DNA of 53,247 nt from an uncultured Lachnospiraceae bacterium. GTDB lineage: Bacteria > Bacillota > Clostridia > Lachnospirales > Lachnospiraceae. The translations under genes were made by a program, and so were the position numbers. The notes under the pieces were generated by a model. That model ran no database searches and was not told the DNA's origin. It worked only from the letters and a program-made list of their open reading frames with translations. Numbering within the stretch: position 1 is the stretch's first letter; every line of letters begins with the position of its first letter. Positions 41,626 through 49,846 of the stretch are shown in pieces. The stretch lies in assembly GCA_910577675.1 (NCBI GenBank), contig CAJTOR010000023.1:1-53247 (forward strand), in the 5' to 3' direction.

Positions 41626-42438
41626 TTATATTCCAAAATCTCTCCCCGCACGCGCCTGCCGGTAAGTTTCGTACATCAGGACCGCCGCTGCCACCGCAGC
41701 ATTCAGCGACTCAAGTTCCCCCTCCATCGGAATCCTCACACATAGATCCGCAGCAGCCGCGGCTTCCTCCGTCAAACCGTTTGCCTCGTTTCCAACCATA
41801 AGCGCTGTCCGCGGATTATACTCTACGGTATCATATTCCACGGAACCCGCAAGATGTGCTGCATAAACCATAAAGCCCCACTGTTTAAGCACCCCTAAAA
41901 GACCGGGAAAATCCTCCTTATAGACAAAGGGCAGCCGGTAAATCGCGCCCATGGTAGAGCGGATAACCTTAGGATTAAACATATCCACACTCCCGCGCCC
42001 CAAAATAATCCCCGCCATCCCCGCACCCTCCGCCGTGCGCAGGATGGTGCCAAGATTTCCAGGATCGCGCAGGTTTTCGAGTATAAGGAGCCGACACGGT
42101 GCATCCCGCCCTGCTTTCGCAAGTATCCCTTCTAGCGAATAATCCGGCTGGCGCACAATGGCCAGCACCCCCTGCGGCGTGACCGTGCGCGAAACTTCCT
42201 TAAAAACAGCGTCTGAAACAATCTCAAACGGAACTTCTCCCGCAAACTCCCCCCTCCATTTTTCATAAAAACTCTCCGCAAAATAAGCTTTCACAACGCT
42301 CTTTGCCGCATAGGAAAGTACCTCCGCAAACATCTTCTTGCCCTCGCAGACATACACCCCGTCTTCCTTTCGCGCCGCCCCCTTCTCCTGCAGCTTGACC
42401 AAATATTTCATCTGCGCATTCGCACTGCTGGTAATCAT
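41626..42438 (-). CDS. TrmH/SpoU-family RNA 2'-O-methyltransferase
   Basis: A 270-residue SAM-dependent methyltransferase of the SPOUT class. The N-terminal substrate-binding domain (ITSSANAQMKYLVKLQEKGA) precedes the SpoU motifs: 1, NLRDPGNLGTILRTAEGAGM; 2, ALMVGNEANGLTEE; 3, IPMEGELESLNAAVAAAVLM, which together form the knotted SAM site. Target is probably 23S rRNA (RlmB-like) or tRNA. The start is set at 42438 because AAGGAGA precedes it by five bases; upstream in-frame ATGs lack such a site. It lies 100 bases after the tRNA-Gly gene on the same strand, behind that gene's terminator. Confidence 0.93.
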   Translation of the reverse strand: MITSSANAQMKYLVKLQEKGAARKEDGVYVCEGKKMFAEVLSYAAKSVVKAYFAESFYEKWRGEFAGEVPFEIVSDAVFKEVSRTVTPQGVLAIVRQPDYSLEGILAKAGRDAPCRLLILENLRDPGNLGTILRTAEGAGMAGIILGRGSVDMFNPKVIRSTMGAIYRLPFVYKEDFPGLLGVLKQWGFMVYAAHLAGSVEYDTVEYNPRTALMVGNEANGLTEEAAAAADLCVRIPMEGELESLNAAVAAAVLMYETYRQARAGRDFGI

Positions 42439-42536
42439 GGAACTCTCCTTTTCCCCGGACATTTTGAACTCACTGCCCATAAAATTTTATGGGCGGCATG
42501 GTTCCATAAAGAATTAAAAAGATTTCCTTACGAAAC

Positions 42537-42563
42537 AAAAAGACAGTCACTGACTGTCTTTTT
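42537..42563 (-). terminator. Terminator of the tRNA-Gly gene
   Basis: AAAAAGACAGTCA and TGACTGTCTTTTT are exact complements around a single C, immediately downstream of the tRNA on the minus strand. Confidence 0.85.
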
Positions 42564-42566
42564 CTA

Positions 42567-42637
42567 AGCAGATAGCGGGAGTCGAACCCGTCTCTTCGGC
42601 TTGGGAAGCCAATGTTCTACCGATGAACCATATCTGC
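42567..42637 (-). tRNA. tRNA-Gly (anticodon CCC)
   Basis: A 71-base tRNA. The acceptor stem GCAGATA pairs with TATCTGC, the D-arm is GTTC/GAAC, the anticodon stem TTGGC/GCCGA holds the loop TTCCCAA, giving anticodon CCC, and the T-arm CGGG/CCCG holds TTCGACT. The discriminator is T; the CCA end is not encoded. It reads GGG codons. Confidence 0.95.
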
Positions 42638-42678
42638 ATATTATACAATTTTATTCCCCAGGAACTCACTGCTTCTTT

Positions 42679-42707
42679 ATTATAACAGGGAACCTTCAGG
42701 AAGTCAA
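42679..42707 (-). promoter_or_regulatory. Promoter of tRNA-Gly
   Basis: On the minus strand TTGACT (42702-42707), 17 bases, TATAAT (42679-42684). Beyond it, 42708-42816 shows nothing; 42817-42855 holds GC-rich inverted repeats just after the ktrA-like gene stop that may terminate that transcript. Confidence 0.85.
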
Positions 42708-42860
42708 GCAAAATTTTAATTTTTTTATTTTTTCTGTAAGTCATAGGAAATTATACCACTATGCTGCGATCGCTTAAAATACAAACCACATTTCCCACAG
42801 ATTGGGTACTGCACACCCCGCCCATATAGGGGCGGCATTTTTCTTACCGCCCCGCCACCT

Positions 42861-43520
42861 TTATATCAACCCCTCCGCCAGCTTATTCAACACCTCATTC
42901 CTCCCGATGGAAACAAGTTTGGAATTTGCATTTAACGGTTCGTCCGGATCCGGATTCACATCAAATCCATCTTCGCTCTTGATACCGATCACATTGATCT
43001 TATATTTTGCGCGCATGTTTAACTGTTTCAGGCTCTTTCCTTCCCACTCGCGCCGCACATTAATTTCCATCATGCTGATATCGGGGGAGAGTTCCACCGC
43101 ATCAAAAAAATTATCATGCACCATATTGTTTGCATAGCGGATTCCCATCTCCCATTCCGGAAGTACGACGCGATCCGCCCCAACCTTGCGCAGGATTTTA
43201 GCATGGAGTTCACTCTGTGCCTTCGCAAGGATATGGGGAACCCCCAGCTCATTCACAACCATGGTCGCCATAATGCTGGCTTCCATATTCTCCCCGATCG
43301 CAATAACCGCGCCGTCAAAATTGCGGATGCCAAGCCCCGCAAGAAGCTCCGCATCCATCACATTCCCCGTCACAGCACAGGTCACAGAATCCGCGATGGC
43401 TCTTGTCCTCTTCTCATTAATATCAAGCACCAGCACCTCACAGTCATTTTGCATCAATGTCTGAGCAATACTCATCCCAAACTGACCAAGCCCGATCACA
43501 ATATATTCTTTCTTGCCCAT
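42861..43520 (-). CDS. Potassium-uptake regulatory subunit (KtrA/TrkA type)
   Basis: A 219-residue cytoplasmic RCK protein. The N-terminal Rossmann domain opens YIVIGLGQFGMSIAQTLMQN (GxGxFG nucleotide motif) and contains LVLDINEKRTRAIAD and FDGAVIAIGENMEASIM; the C-terminal RCK_C domain (about 135-219) follows and in KtrA proteins can bind c-di-AMP. It gates the membrane channel encoded just upstream by binding ATP/ADP or NAD(H). Start at 43520, with GGAGG six bases before it. It follows the ktrB-like gene by 20 bases. Confidence 0.94.
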   Translation of the reverse strand: MGKKEYIVIGLGQFGMSIAQTLMQNDCEVLVLDINEKRTRAIADSVTCAVTGNVMDAELLAGLGIRNFDGAVIAIGENMEASIMATMVVNELGVPHILAKAQSELHAKILRKVGADRVVLPEWEMGIRYANNMVHDNFFDAVELSPDISMMEINVRREWEGKSLKQLNMRAKYKINVIGIKSEDGFDVNPDPDEPLNANSKLVSIGRNEVLNKLAEGLI

Positions 43521-43540
43521 ATATACCTCCATCCTTGCCT

Positions 43541-44914
43541 TTAACCCACCAGCACTCTTCCTGTCGGGTACGATGTCTTACTGTTGTCATGCCTTGTATT
43601 GATCGCCAATGCCATTGTGATCGGTCCGATACGCCCAAGATACATGCCAAGAATAACAATCCCTTTGCCCGCTGCCGACAACGAGGATGTAAAATTGCGC
43701 GATAGACCGACGGTCGCTGTAGCGGAAACCATCTCATACATCGAGTCCAAAAAATCGGCGTTTTCCACAACCATCAGCGCTACCACCAGCAAAAACATTG
43801 CAATCAATCCCATGCCAAAAACCGCGAAGGCTTTCTGTACATCTTTTGGCGCGATCTTGCGCCGCATTACCTGGGTGCCCGCCTTTCCCCCCACAGTTGC
43901 AAGAACCGACGCAATCACCAACACCATGGTAACGGTCTTGATGCCGCCCGCCGTACCGGACGGGGAACCCCCGATAAACATAAAGAGCAGGTAAAGCATG
44001 CTTGTTCCATCCTTAAAACACTGCTGCGGTATTGTCTGGAACCCTGCCGTGCGCAGTGTCACCGACTGGAAGAAAGATGCCAGAAGTTTTTCGCCAAACG
44101 GAAGCGTTCCCAGGGTCTTTGGATTATTATACTCAAGAATCAGGGTGAACAGCGCCCCGCTGATAATCAAAAAGGCCGTTGCTGATACCGCAAGCTTAAA
44201 ATGCAGGTTCGGGCGGAAACAAAGCCGTTCGTTCCTGCGGTGTTTGCGCCGCATCTCCCTGATATTTCCCAGAAATTCCCACCATACAGGAAAGCCGATT
44301 CCCCCCAATATAATCAGTGTCATTGTTACCAGGTTGACAAGCACGTCACTGCGATAGGGAATCAGGCTTTCGTTTCCAAATAAATCGATCCCCGCGTTAC
44401 AGAACGATGATACAGAATGGAAGATGGAAAGCCACACGCCGCGCAAAAAACCATATTGTGGTACAAAACGGAAACAGCTAAGAAACGCGCCCGCTCCCTC
44501 CACCACCAAAGTCCCCTTAATAATGCGGATGGTAATTCGCACAAGTCCCTTTAGTTCATCCAGGTTATAGGCATCCTGTAAAAGCAGGCGCTCTTTTAAA
44601 GTGATCCTTCTCCCCAGTACCAATAAAAGGGTAGTCGTAAATGTTACAATCCCAAGTCCGCCAAACTGGATTAAAAACAGGATGACCGCCTGGCCAAACA
44701 GGCTCCAGTGCTCCGCCATGGATACGGTCGAAAGCCCGGTCACACAGATCGAGGTCGTCGCTGTAAAAAGCGCGTCCACCAAAGGGGTCACCGTCCGCTC
44801 TTTCGTCGCAATAGGGAGCGAGAGAAGTATGGTTCCGAGAACGATCGCCGCAAGAAAGCCAAGCATAATCATCCTCGTTGTCGTCATCACTATAAATCTT
44901 TTCTTTTTTTTCAT
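43541..44914 (-). CDS. Potassium-uptake channel subunit (KtrB/TrkH type)
   Basis: A 457-residue membrane protein of the TrkH/KtrB superfamily. The four M1-P-M2 repeats are visible through their pore loops: TTSICVTGLSTV, HSVSSFCNAGIDL, QSVTLRTAGFQTI and SATATVGLSRNF, each with the single conserved Gly of the selectivity filter. FIGGSPSGTAGGIKTVTMVL is the intramembrane gate loop. It takes up K+ (often coupled to Na+) together with the RCK subunit downstream. First gene of the two-gene operon; no ydaO/c-di-AMP riboswitch is seen in the short upstream region. Confidence 0.95.
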   Translation of the reverse strand: MKKKKRFIVMTTTRMIMLGFLAAIVLGTILLSLPIATKERTVTPLVDALFTATTSICVTGLSTVSMAEHWSLFGQAVILFLIQFGGLGIVTFTTTLLLVLGRRITLKERLLLQDAYNLDELKGLVRITIRIIKGTLVVEGAGAFLSCFRFVPQYGFLRGVWLSIFHSVSSFCNAGIDLFGNESLIPYRSDVLVNLVTMTLIILGGIGFPVWWEFLGNIREMRRKHRRNERLCFRPNLHFKLAVSATAFLIISGALFTLILEYNNPKTLGTLPFGEKLLASFFQSVTLRTAGFQTIPQQCFKDGTSMLYLLFMFIGGSPSGTAGGIKTVTMVLVIASVLATVGGKAGTQVMRRKIAPKDVQKAFAVFGMGLIAMFLLVVALMVVENADFLDSMYEMVSATATVGLSRNFTSSLSAAGKGIVILGMYLGRIGPITMALAINTRHDNSKTSYPTGRVLVG

Positions 44915-44998
44915 TGAACTGCCTCGGATTTCAAATTTTTCCTGTATTTTTGTTTGCGGTCATATTATAAACTTTTTTTCAGCAGATTGCAAGTTAAA

Positions 44999-45029
44999 AA
45001 GCTGCCATGGGCAAAACCCACAGCAGCTT
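44999..45029 (-). terminator. Terminator of the DUF6033-like gene
   Basis: AAGCTGC (44999-45005) pairs with GCAGCTT (45023-45029), with an inner TGGG/CCCA stem and a CAAAA loop. On the minus strand a T-run follows. Confidence 0.8.
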
Positions 45030-45032
45030 GCT

Positions 45033-45090
45033 GTATATCCCTATGCTGCTATCGCAGCTTGTCAGATGGGGCTTGCATCCCACCTGACGC
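45033..45090 (+). repeat. Dispersed hairpin repeat, copy 3
   Basis: TATATCCCTATGCTGC is followed by TCAGATGGGGCTTGCAT and CCCACCTGAC. GTCAGATGGG and CCCACCTGAC pair with one mismatch. It lies seven bases after the stop codon of the DUF6033-like gene and before that gene's terminator. Confidence 0.75.
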
Positions 45091-45097
45091 TTATAGG

Positions 45098-45871
45098 TTA
45101 GATTGTACAGTTAAAACGGCTCCCCGTTTCCGGAATCTCTGCTTTTACCGCATTCCAGTCAACCGAGCGGATCTTTTCCAAAAGCTCCTCAATGCTCGAG
45201 GCGGACACCATCGTGGTCTTTTTTTCTGTGTTCGTCAGGCTTTCCCCATAGCCAGCCTTCAGACGCTCTTTCGCTTTCTCCTGCGCCGCCTTTTTTTCGT
45301 CCGCTTTCTTCTCCTCGGCTTTCTTTTCGCGCGAACTCTCAATGCGCTCCTTCTGCTTTGCACCCGCCTTTTCAAGTTCCGCAAAATAACTTACCGTCCC
45401 GTCATCTCCCAGGGTTATTCCTATGCTCTTTATCTCACTTCCGCTCTCCTCTGCCTCCTCGGAAAGCTCTTCCTTGACATCATCAAGTTTTGTGGTGGCC
45501 TCATCAATCATATTGATATACTTCTCTTTGGTTTCCTCGTCCGCTGCCATAGCTTCCAGGGTTTCCGGGTCAATCAGCACACTGTAGTCCTTTGTGCCGC
45601 GAGAGAGATAGGACTGCGCTTCCTCATCCGAAGAAAAATGCGCAACCATGAAATCCATATTTCCATATTTTTCCTTCAACTCCTGCAAAAGATCTTTTGC
45701 CTCATCACTCAGGTTAAGCTCATTCTGCCCCACCTTATCCGCCGTTTTATCCTGCTGCGTGCGGTTTGTCCGGCTCGTTCCTTGGGCACTGCTGCGGCTG
45801 GTTTCCTTCCCATTCCTCACATAATTTGCCGAACTGCCCTGATATGCACTGTATGCACTTAATTTGTCCAT
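45098..45871 (-). CDS. DUF6033-like protein
   Basis: A 257-residue, highly charged protein. AAGGAGG precedes the ATG. The N-terminus is Ser/Thr/Gln-rich and disordered (MDKLSAYSAYQGSSANYVRN); conserved-looking blocks are LNLSDEAKDLLQELKEKYGN, FMVAHFSSDEEAQSYLSRGT and YSVLIDPETLEAMAADEETK. A Lys/Glu coiled coil (SREKKAEEKKADEKKAAQEK) occupies about 180-205. The layout matches the clostridial family I recall as DUF6033. No signal or membrane helix. Functionally uncharacterised; related genes are often found near motility or type III-like export genes, which are not seen here. Confidence 0.78.
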   Translation of the reverse strand: MDKLSAYSAYQGSSANYVRNGKETSRSSAQGTSRTNRTQQDKTADKVGQNELNLSDEAKDLLQELKEKYGNMDFMVAHFSSDEEAQSYLSRGTKDYSVLIDPETLEAMAADEETKEKYINMIDEATTKLDDVKEELSEEAEESGSEIKSIGITLGDDGTVSYFAELEKAGAKQKERIESSREKKAEEKKADEKKAAQEKAKERLKAGYGESLTNTEKKTTMVSASSIEELLEKIRSVDWNAVKAEIPETGSRFNCTI

Positions 45872-46014
45872 CTTTTACGCCCTCCTTAGCCAGATGTTCG
45901 CTGTAAATCCTTTTTATTTCATCTGTACCATATATCGGCAGGAGCCCAAAAAAAATTTAGCAGTTTAATGGAAATAGTTCCGCAAAGAATTCTTCTGCGC
46001 AATACCAACTAAAA

Positions 46015-47724
46015 TCAAAGTTTAAAATCATTTGCCTTCTTCGAGAGATCCTCACTCAGCCTCAAAAGCTTCTCCGTTCCCGCCGTACATTCGTCAATCG
46101 CACAGGAAAGATCCTGCATGCTCGCGCTGGTTTCCTGTGTTGATGCTGCATTCTCCTGCGAAATTGCGGCAAGCTGCTCGATAATATTGCTGATCTCGTT
46201 CTTCATCGCAGTAACCTGCTTTGTCTGCTCTGAAATATTCTCCGTCGCGCCGGACACTTTGCCAATTTCTGTGCCAAGACCGATAAAGGTCTGGTTTAAG
46301 CCGTCAAGATGTTCCATCTGGATTCCCACATTCTGTTCCACACTTCCCATGCGCTCCACGCTGACATCACTGTTGCGGATCAACTGGCTGACAATCTCTG
46401 CAATCTGTTCCGCTCCCCTGTTGCTCTCCTCAGAAAGATTGCGGATCTCCTCCGCCACAACGGCAAATCCCCTGCCTGACTCCCCTGCACGCGCCGCTTC
46501 AATAGAAGCATTTAAGGAAAGCAGGTTCGTCTGCTGTGAAATATCCTGGATTAAGCTGACCGCCTCATTAATCTTTTGCGCCGAGGTGTTTGTATTATTC
46601 GTTTCTTCTTTTAATATGGTAACCTCCTGCGAAGTTTTCTTTCCGATATTAAGCAATTTCTGGAGCGCCCCATAAGCCTGCTCTGCATAAGTGTTCATCG
46701 ATTCCACGGACATATTCAGTTCGCGGATATTTTCCGCGTTCTGGTCAAGTGCCGAACCGATACTGATAACGCTGTCTGAAGCCCTTGCTGTTTCACCCGC
46801 CTGGTCTGAGGAGCCCTTCGCAATCTCATCCACCGCTATATTGATGTTCCCAATGTTCTGTGAAATCAGGTTAAATTTTTCCATAAAGGATTTATTTTCC
46901 TTATCCAGCCCCTGCGCCGAACCCTGCAAATCACGGATAACACCGGTAAAACTCTGCTGCACGGAATCAAGGCTCTTGGCAATATCCCCGATCTCATCCC
47001 CGCGTTTTAAAAACCGCTCCTCGATCTCCCCGCTCAGATCCTTATCCGCCAAACGCGCCATATAACCGGAAGTGGTCAAAAGTGCATTTGTAATCCTGCG
47101 CAGGAAGGTAAGACAGCCCGCAACAGCAAAAACAATACTGATTACCAGCAAAATCCCCACAGCTTGCAGGACACTTTTATTCACAAAGGCATCCACTTCG
47201 CTGCGCATTTTACCGGTAAAGACAATCCCGACAATCTCCCCGCTACTTGGCTGCTTGAGTGGTTTATAATAAGTTGTATACTGCTTTCCCTGGATTTCCC
47301 CGCTTTTTAAGAAGTGGGATTCCCCCGCCAGAACCTTTTTCGCTGTATCCGCAGAAAGGGTGGTATCAATAATGCGATTTCCATTATCGTCCTTGACCGT
47401 TGTGCTCTTCCTGACATCCCCCCACATAATTGTTACCGCAAGACCCGTCATCTCCCCAATCTTATCAATTTCCTCAGTCCTCGCCGTAAGATTGACATCC
47501 CCCTTGTAAAGCTGCCCATCCTTTAGGCTGAAATCGTCCGAATTTATCCTTCCTAGCAGCTCATCAACCAGATAACAGGCAGATTTTAACTGCTCCTCCA
47601 TCAGCGAATTCGCCAATGACCTTGCTTTTGAACCAAACACCACCATTGCAATCGCAATCAGTAAAACAGCTAACAGCAAAACAAAAGCCATCAGCTTTGC
47701 ATTTAATCTTTTCATCTTTTCCAT
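46015..47724 (-). CDS. Methyl-accepting chemotaxis protein with Cache-type sensor
   Basis: A 569-residue transducer. N-terminal helix (MAFVLLLAVLLIAIAMVVFG), an extracellular single-Cache domain (about 35-185; TGLAVTIMWGDVRKSTTVKD, EIQGKQYTTYYKPLK, GEIVGIVFTGK), a second helix (AVGILLVISIVFAVAGCLTF), HAMP, and a cytoplasmic coiled coil with the hairpin tip EAARAGESGRGFAVVAEEIR that contacts CheA/CheW. AGGAGG lies 11 bases before the first ATG; an ATG three codons later is also possible. The ligand is unknown. It has a strong promoter and a long leader (47725-47905). Confidence 0.95.
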   Translation of the reverse strand: MEKMKRLNAKLMAFVLLLAVLLIAIAMVVFGSKARSLANSLMEEQLKSACYLVDELLGRINSDDFSLKDGQLYKGDVNLTARTEEIDKIGEMTGLAVTIMWGDVRKSTTVKDDNGNRIIDTTLSADTAKKVLAGESHFLKSGEIQGKQYTTYYKPLKQPSSGEIVGIVFTGKMRSEVDAFVNKSVLQAVGILLVISIVFAVAGCLTFLRRITNALLTTSGYMARLADKDLSGEIEERFLKRGDEIGDIAKSLDSVQQSFTGVIRDLQGSAQGLDKENKSFMEKFNLISQNIGNINIAVDEIAKGSSDQAGETARASDSVISIGSALDQNAENIRELNMSVESMNTYAEQAYGALQKLLNIGKKTSQEVTILKEETNNTNTSAQKINEAVSLIQDISQQTNLLSLNASIEAARAGESGRGFAVVAEEIRNLSEESNRGAEQIAEIVSQLIRNSDVSVERMGSVEQNVGIQMEHLDGLNQTFIGLGTEIGKVSGATENISEQTKQVTAMKNEISNIIEQLAAISQENAASTQETSASMQDLSCAIDECTAGTEKLLRLSEDLSKKANDFKL

Positions 47725-47905
47725 AATCTTTGCGACCTCCTAATCCTTATGCTGGTTAAAATTCTTCCCTTGCTGTTTACAGGAATCTTTCTAGCTATGT
47801 AGATAATTTTTGATTCACCGCCAACGGTCAAGGGCAGGAAAAACCAGGGGATTCTGTTTTCGCTCCGCCTGCCGCCGGCATTAAAAAAGGGGATAATTCC
47901 AGCCA
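47725..47905 (-). other. Long structured leader of the chemoreceptor gene
   Basis: About 180 bases lie between the promoter and the start codon. The leader contains potential stems: GGCAGG with CCTGCC enclosing a 29-base segment, and ACCG-TTGG-CGGT. No GEMM/c-di-GMP, T-box or other riboswitch class that I know matches. It may be a regulatory leader or simply old inserted DNA. The remainder of the gene-free region to 48100 is pyrimidine-rich on the plus strand without features. Confidence 0.35.
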
Positions 47906-47934
47906 AGTATATCATTTTTCTGTATGTTTTTCAA
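47906..47934 (-). promoter_or_regulatory. Predicted SigA promoter of the chemoreceptor gene
   Basis: On the minus strand TTGAAA (47929-47934), 17 bases, TATACT (47906-47911). Confidence 0.75.
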
Positions 47935-48100
47935 GTAGTTTACATAAATTGCATATCTTTTCCCCCTAAACTGCCGCAAAATATAGAACAAATCAATAAA
48001 ACATTTTCTTTCCATTCCCCCCTTATCCCACTCTCCCCTCACTCTTTCGTTCCTCTTTTACATCCTTCTTCTATGTTATATACAACCCCCTCCACATTTC

Positions 48101-48133
48101 TTACCGGAAATTAAATTTCCTACCGGAAATTAA
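48101..48133. repeat. Short tandem duplication across a stop codon
   Basis: TACCGGAAATTAA occurs at 48102-48114 and 48121-48133, 19 bases apart. The second copy contains the last codons and stop of the small SOS-linked gene. Confidence 0.7.
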
Positions 48134-48431
48134 GCACCCATCGGTTCCTTGTCTGATAATAGATCAGCCACGCCCTGACCGTCCGCCCAAGAATGGTCAG
48201 CGTACAGTCAAATTCGATGGAGGGGATTCCCGCATACATTTTTTGCTCCTGCGAATGGACGATGACCGGTCGGATCATCTGTATCTGCCCCTCCTCATCC
48301 TGGACTTTTATCATCAGTGGCATCAGTTTGCCGGAACTGGTAAACCAACATTCGCATGCGACCTCCTTCTGGATTCCCCGCAGGGTACCATGATCCGCCC
48401 GCTTAATATTTGTATACCCGCCAAATGCCAT
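48120..48431 (-). CDS. Hypothetical protein downstream of the Y-family polymerase
   Basis: A 103-residue cytoplasmic protein. Start at 48431 with AAGGAGGG at good distance; longer frames lack a site. It is beta-rich: AFGGYTNIKRADHGTLRGIQ, CECWFTSSGKLMPLMIKVQD, SIEFDCTLTILGRTVRAWLI, ending YYQTRNRWVLNF. I do not recognise a named domain. Its position 43 bases after the DinB-like gene suggests cotranscription under the same SOS box, and thus a possible accessory role in translesion synthesis or DNA repair; this is inference from context. Confidence 0.75.
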   Translation of the reverse strand: MAFGGYTNIKRADHGTLRGIQKEVACECWFTSSGKLMPLMIKVQDEEGQIQMIRPVIVHSQEQKMYAGIPSIEFDCTLTILGRTVRAWLIYYQTRNRWVLNFR

Positions 48432-48474
48432 AAGAAACCCTCCTTTTTTGCCACACTGCAAGGACATTTTTATA

Positions 48475-49698
48475 TCAGAGCGGATATCCGCCGCACATAT
48501 GGTCAACTGGCTGTTTTAGAAAGCCCGCCCGCAAAACAGCATCCTTCCCATATTGTCCCCGGATACAATCCACTGTTCTATCTATTTTTGCAAGTTTTCC
48601 ATAATCCGTCGTGTCAAAAAGATCCATCTGCCGGCAAAAGTTTTCCCCGCCCGCCCCGTTTGTATGCACTCCCAGATGACGTATGGGACGGTTATCCCAC
48701 AGTTGTTCAAAAAGAAGACAGGCTGTCCTATAAAGTTCCAATGTCAGGTTTGTTGGGTTCTCCAGTTTTTTCTGGTGGGAAATATAAGACAGATCCGCAT
48801 ACCGGATTCCCACAGCCACTACTGACACCGAAACCTTGTCAGCACGCAGTCTTTCCCCCAGGGTTTCGGATAAGGCTAACAGCACCTTTTTTGCCATCGG
48901 TACATCCTCCACGTCAAAGGGAATGGTGGTGCTGTTCCCGTATCCTTTATTTGCTGCCGGAATAGCTGAAACGGGCGAGAGGTCAATCCCATTGGCAAAC
49001 GCCCAGATTACTTCGCCCTGTTTTTTTAAAATTTCTTTAAGCCACGCTGGATCTGCCACCGCCAGCTCCCCAATTGTCCGTATCCCCATCGAAAAAAGTT
49101 TCTTTGCTGTCGCACGTCCCACAAAAAAAAGTTCGGATACCGGAAGCGGCCACATTTTCCGCTGTATCTCATCGGGATACAGTGTATGCACCCGGTCGGG
49201 CTTACGAAAATCAGAAGCCATCTTCGCTAAGAGCTTATTGCTTGAAATCCCAATATTCACGGTAAAACCCAACTCCTCCCTGATCCGCTCGCGTATCTGT
49301 CGGGCAGCTTCTTCCTTTGTCCCAAAAAGATGACAGGACGCACTCATATCAATAAAAGCCTCGTCAATACTATATTGTTCAACCACATCTGAGTATTCCC
49401 GCAAAATATCCATAAAAGCTGCCGAACATCTTTCATATAGTCCATAATTGGGCGGAACCAGGATTAAGCCCGGACATTTTTCTTTCGCCTGCCAAATTGC
49501 CTCCCCCGTCCGTATCCCATATTTTTTTGCCGGAATGGATTTTGCAAGAATAATTCCGTGGCGCAGGGAAGTATCCCCGCCAACTGCCGAAACGGCTTCC
49601 CTGAGATCAAGCTGCTCCCCGCAATGGGCAAGACGATAAACAGCCTCCCAGGAAAGGAAGGCTGAATTCACATCGATATGGAATATAATTTTTTCCAA
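48475..49698 (-). CDS. Y-family DNA polymerase (DinB/Pol IV-like)
   Basis: A 407-residue translesion polymerase. The palm motifs IIFHIDVNSAFLSWEAVYRL (first metal-binding Asp) and YSIDEAFIDMS (Asp-Glu pair) are intact; helix-hairpin-helix region (KLFSMGIRTIGELAVADPAW) and little-finger domain follow. The first in-frame ATG (49735-49737) lies inside the SOS box and promoter spacer, so it cannot be used; TTG 49696-49698, 11 bases after GGAGG, gives MEKIIFHIDVNS, as expected for the family. It is probably induced by DNA damage through LexA (box at 49732-49743) and cotranscribed with the small gene downstream. Confidence 0.93.
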   Translation of the reverse strand: MEKIIFHIDVNSAFLSWEAVYRLAHCGEQLDLREAVSAVGGDTSLRHGIILAKSIPAKKYGIRTGEAIWQAKEKCPGLILVPPNYGLYERCSAAFMDILREYSDVVEQYSIDEAFIDMSASCHLFGTKEEAARQIRERIREELGFTVNIGISSNKLLAKMASDFRKPDRVHTLYPDEIQRKMWPLPVSELFFVGRATAKKLFSMGIRTIGELAVADPAWLKEILKKQGEVIWAFANGIDLSPVSAIPAANKGYGNSTTIPFDVEDVPMAKKVLLALSETLGERLRADKVSVSVVAVGIRYADLSYISHQKKLENPTNLTLELYRTACLLFEQLWDNRPIRHLGVHTNGAGGENFCRQMDLFDTTDYGKLAKIDRTVDCIRGQYGKDAVLRAGFLKQPVDHMCGGYPL

Positions 49699-49723
49699 AC
49701 GTATGTTCACCTCCTGTTCTTTT

Positions 49724-49752
49724 ATGATAGCAAACATACGTTCTTATTTCAA
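49724..49752 (-). promoter_or_regulatory. SOS promoter with LexA-type box
   Basis: On the minus strand TTGAAA (49747-49752), 17 bases, TATCAT (49724-49729). The spacer carries GAAC-GTAT-GTTT (49732-49743), matching the Gram-positive LexA box core GAAC-N4-GTTC with one change. LexA there would occlude RNA polymerase. Confidence 0.8.
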
Positions 49753-49846
49753 GTGGTATCTGCTTCCAGTCCCACTTTATTGTTTTCAAAAAAAGCGCTT
49801 ATTCAAAGTGATCCCCCAAAAAACATCCCGCATCCGTCAAAAAGTA

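Noticed and set aside
47712..47915. 67-codon minus-strand open frame overlapping the chemoreceptor start
   Set aside because: It begins in the -10 element of the chemoreceptor promoter, so it cannot be expressed from it; no family recognised.
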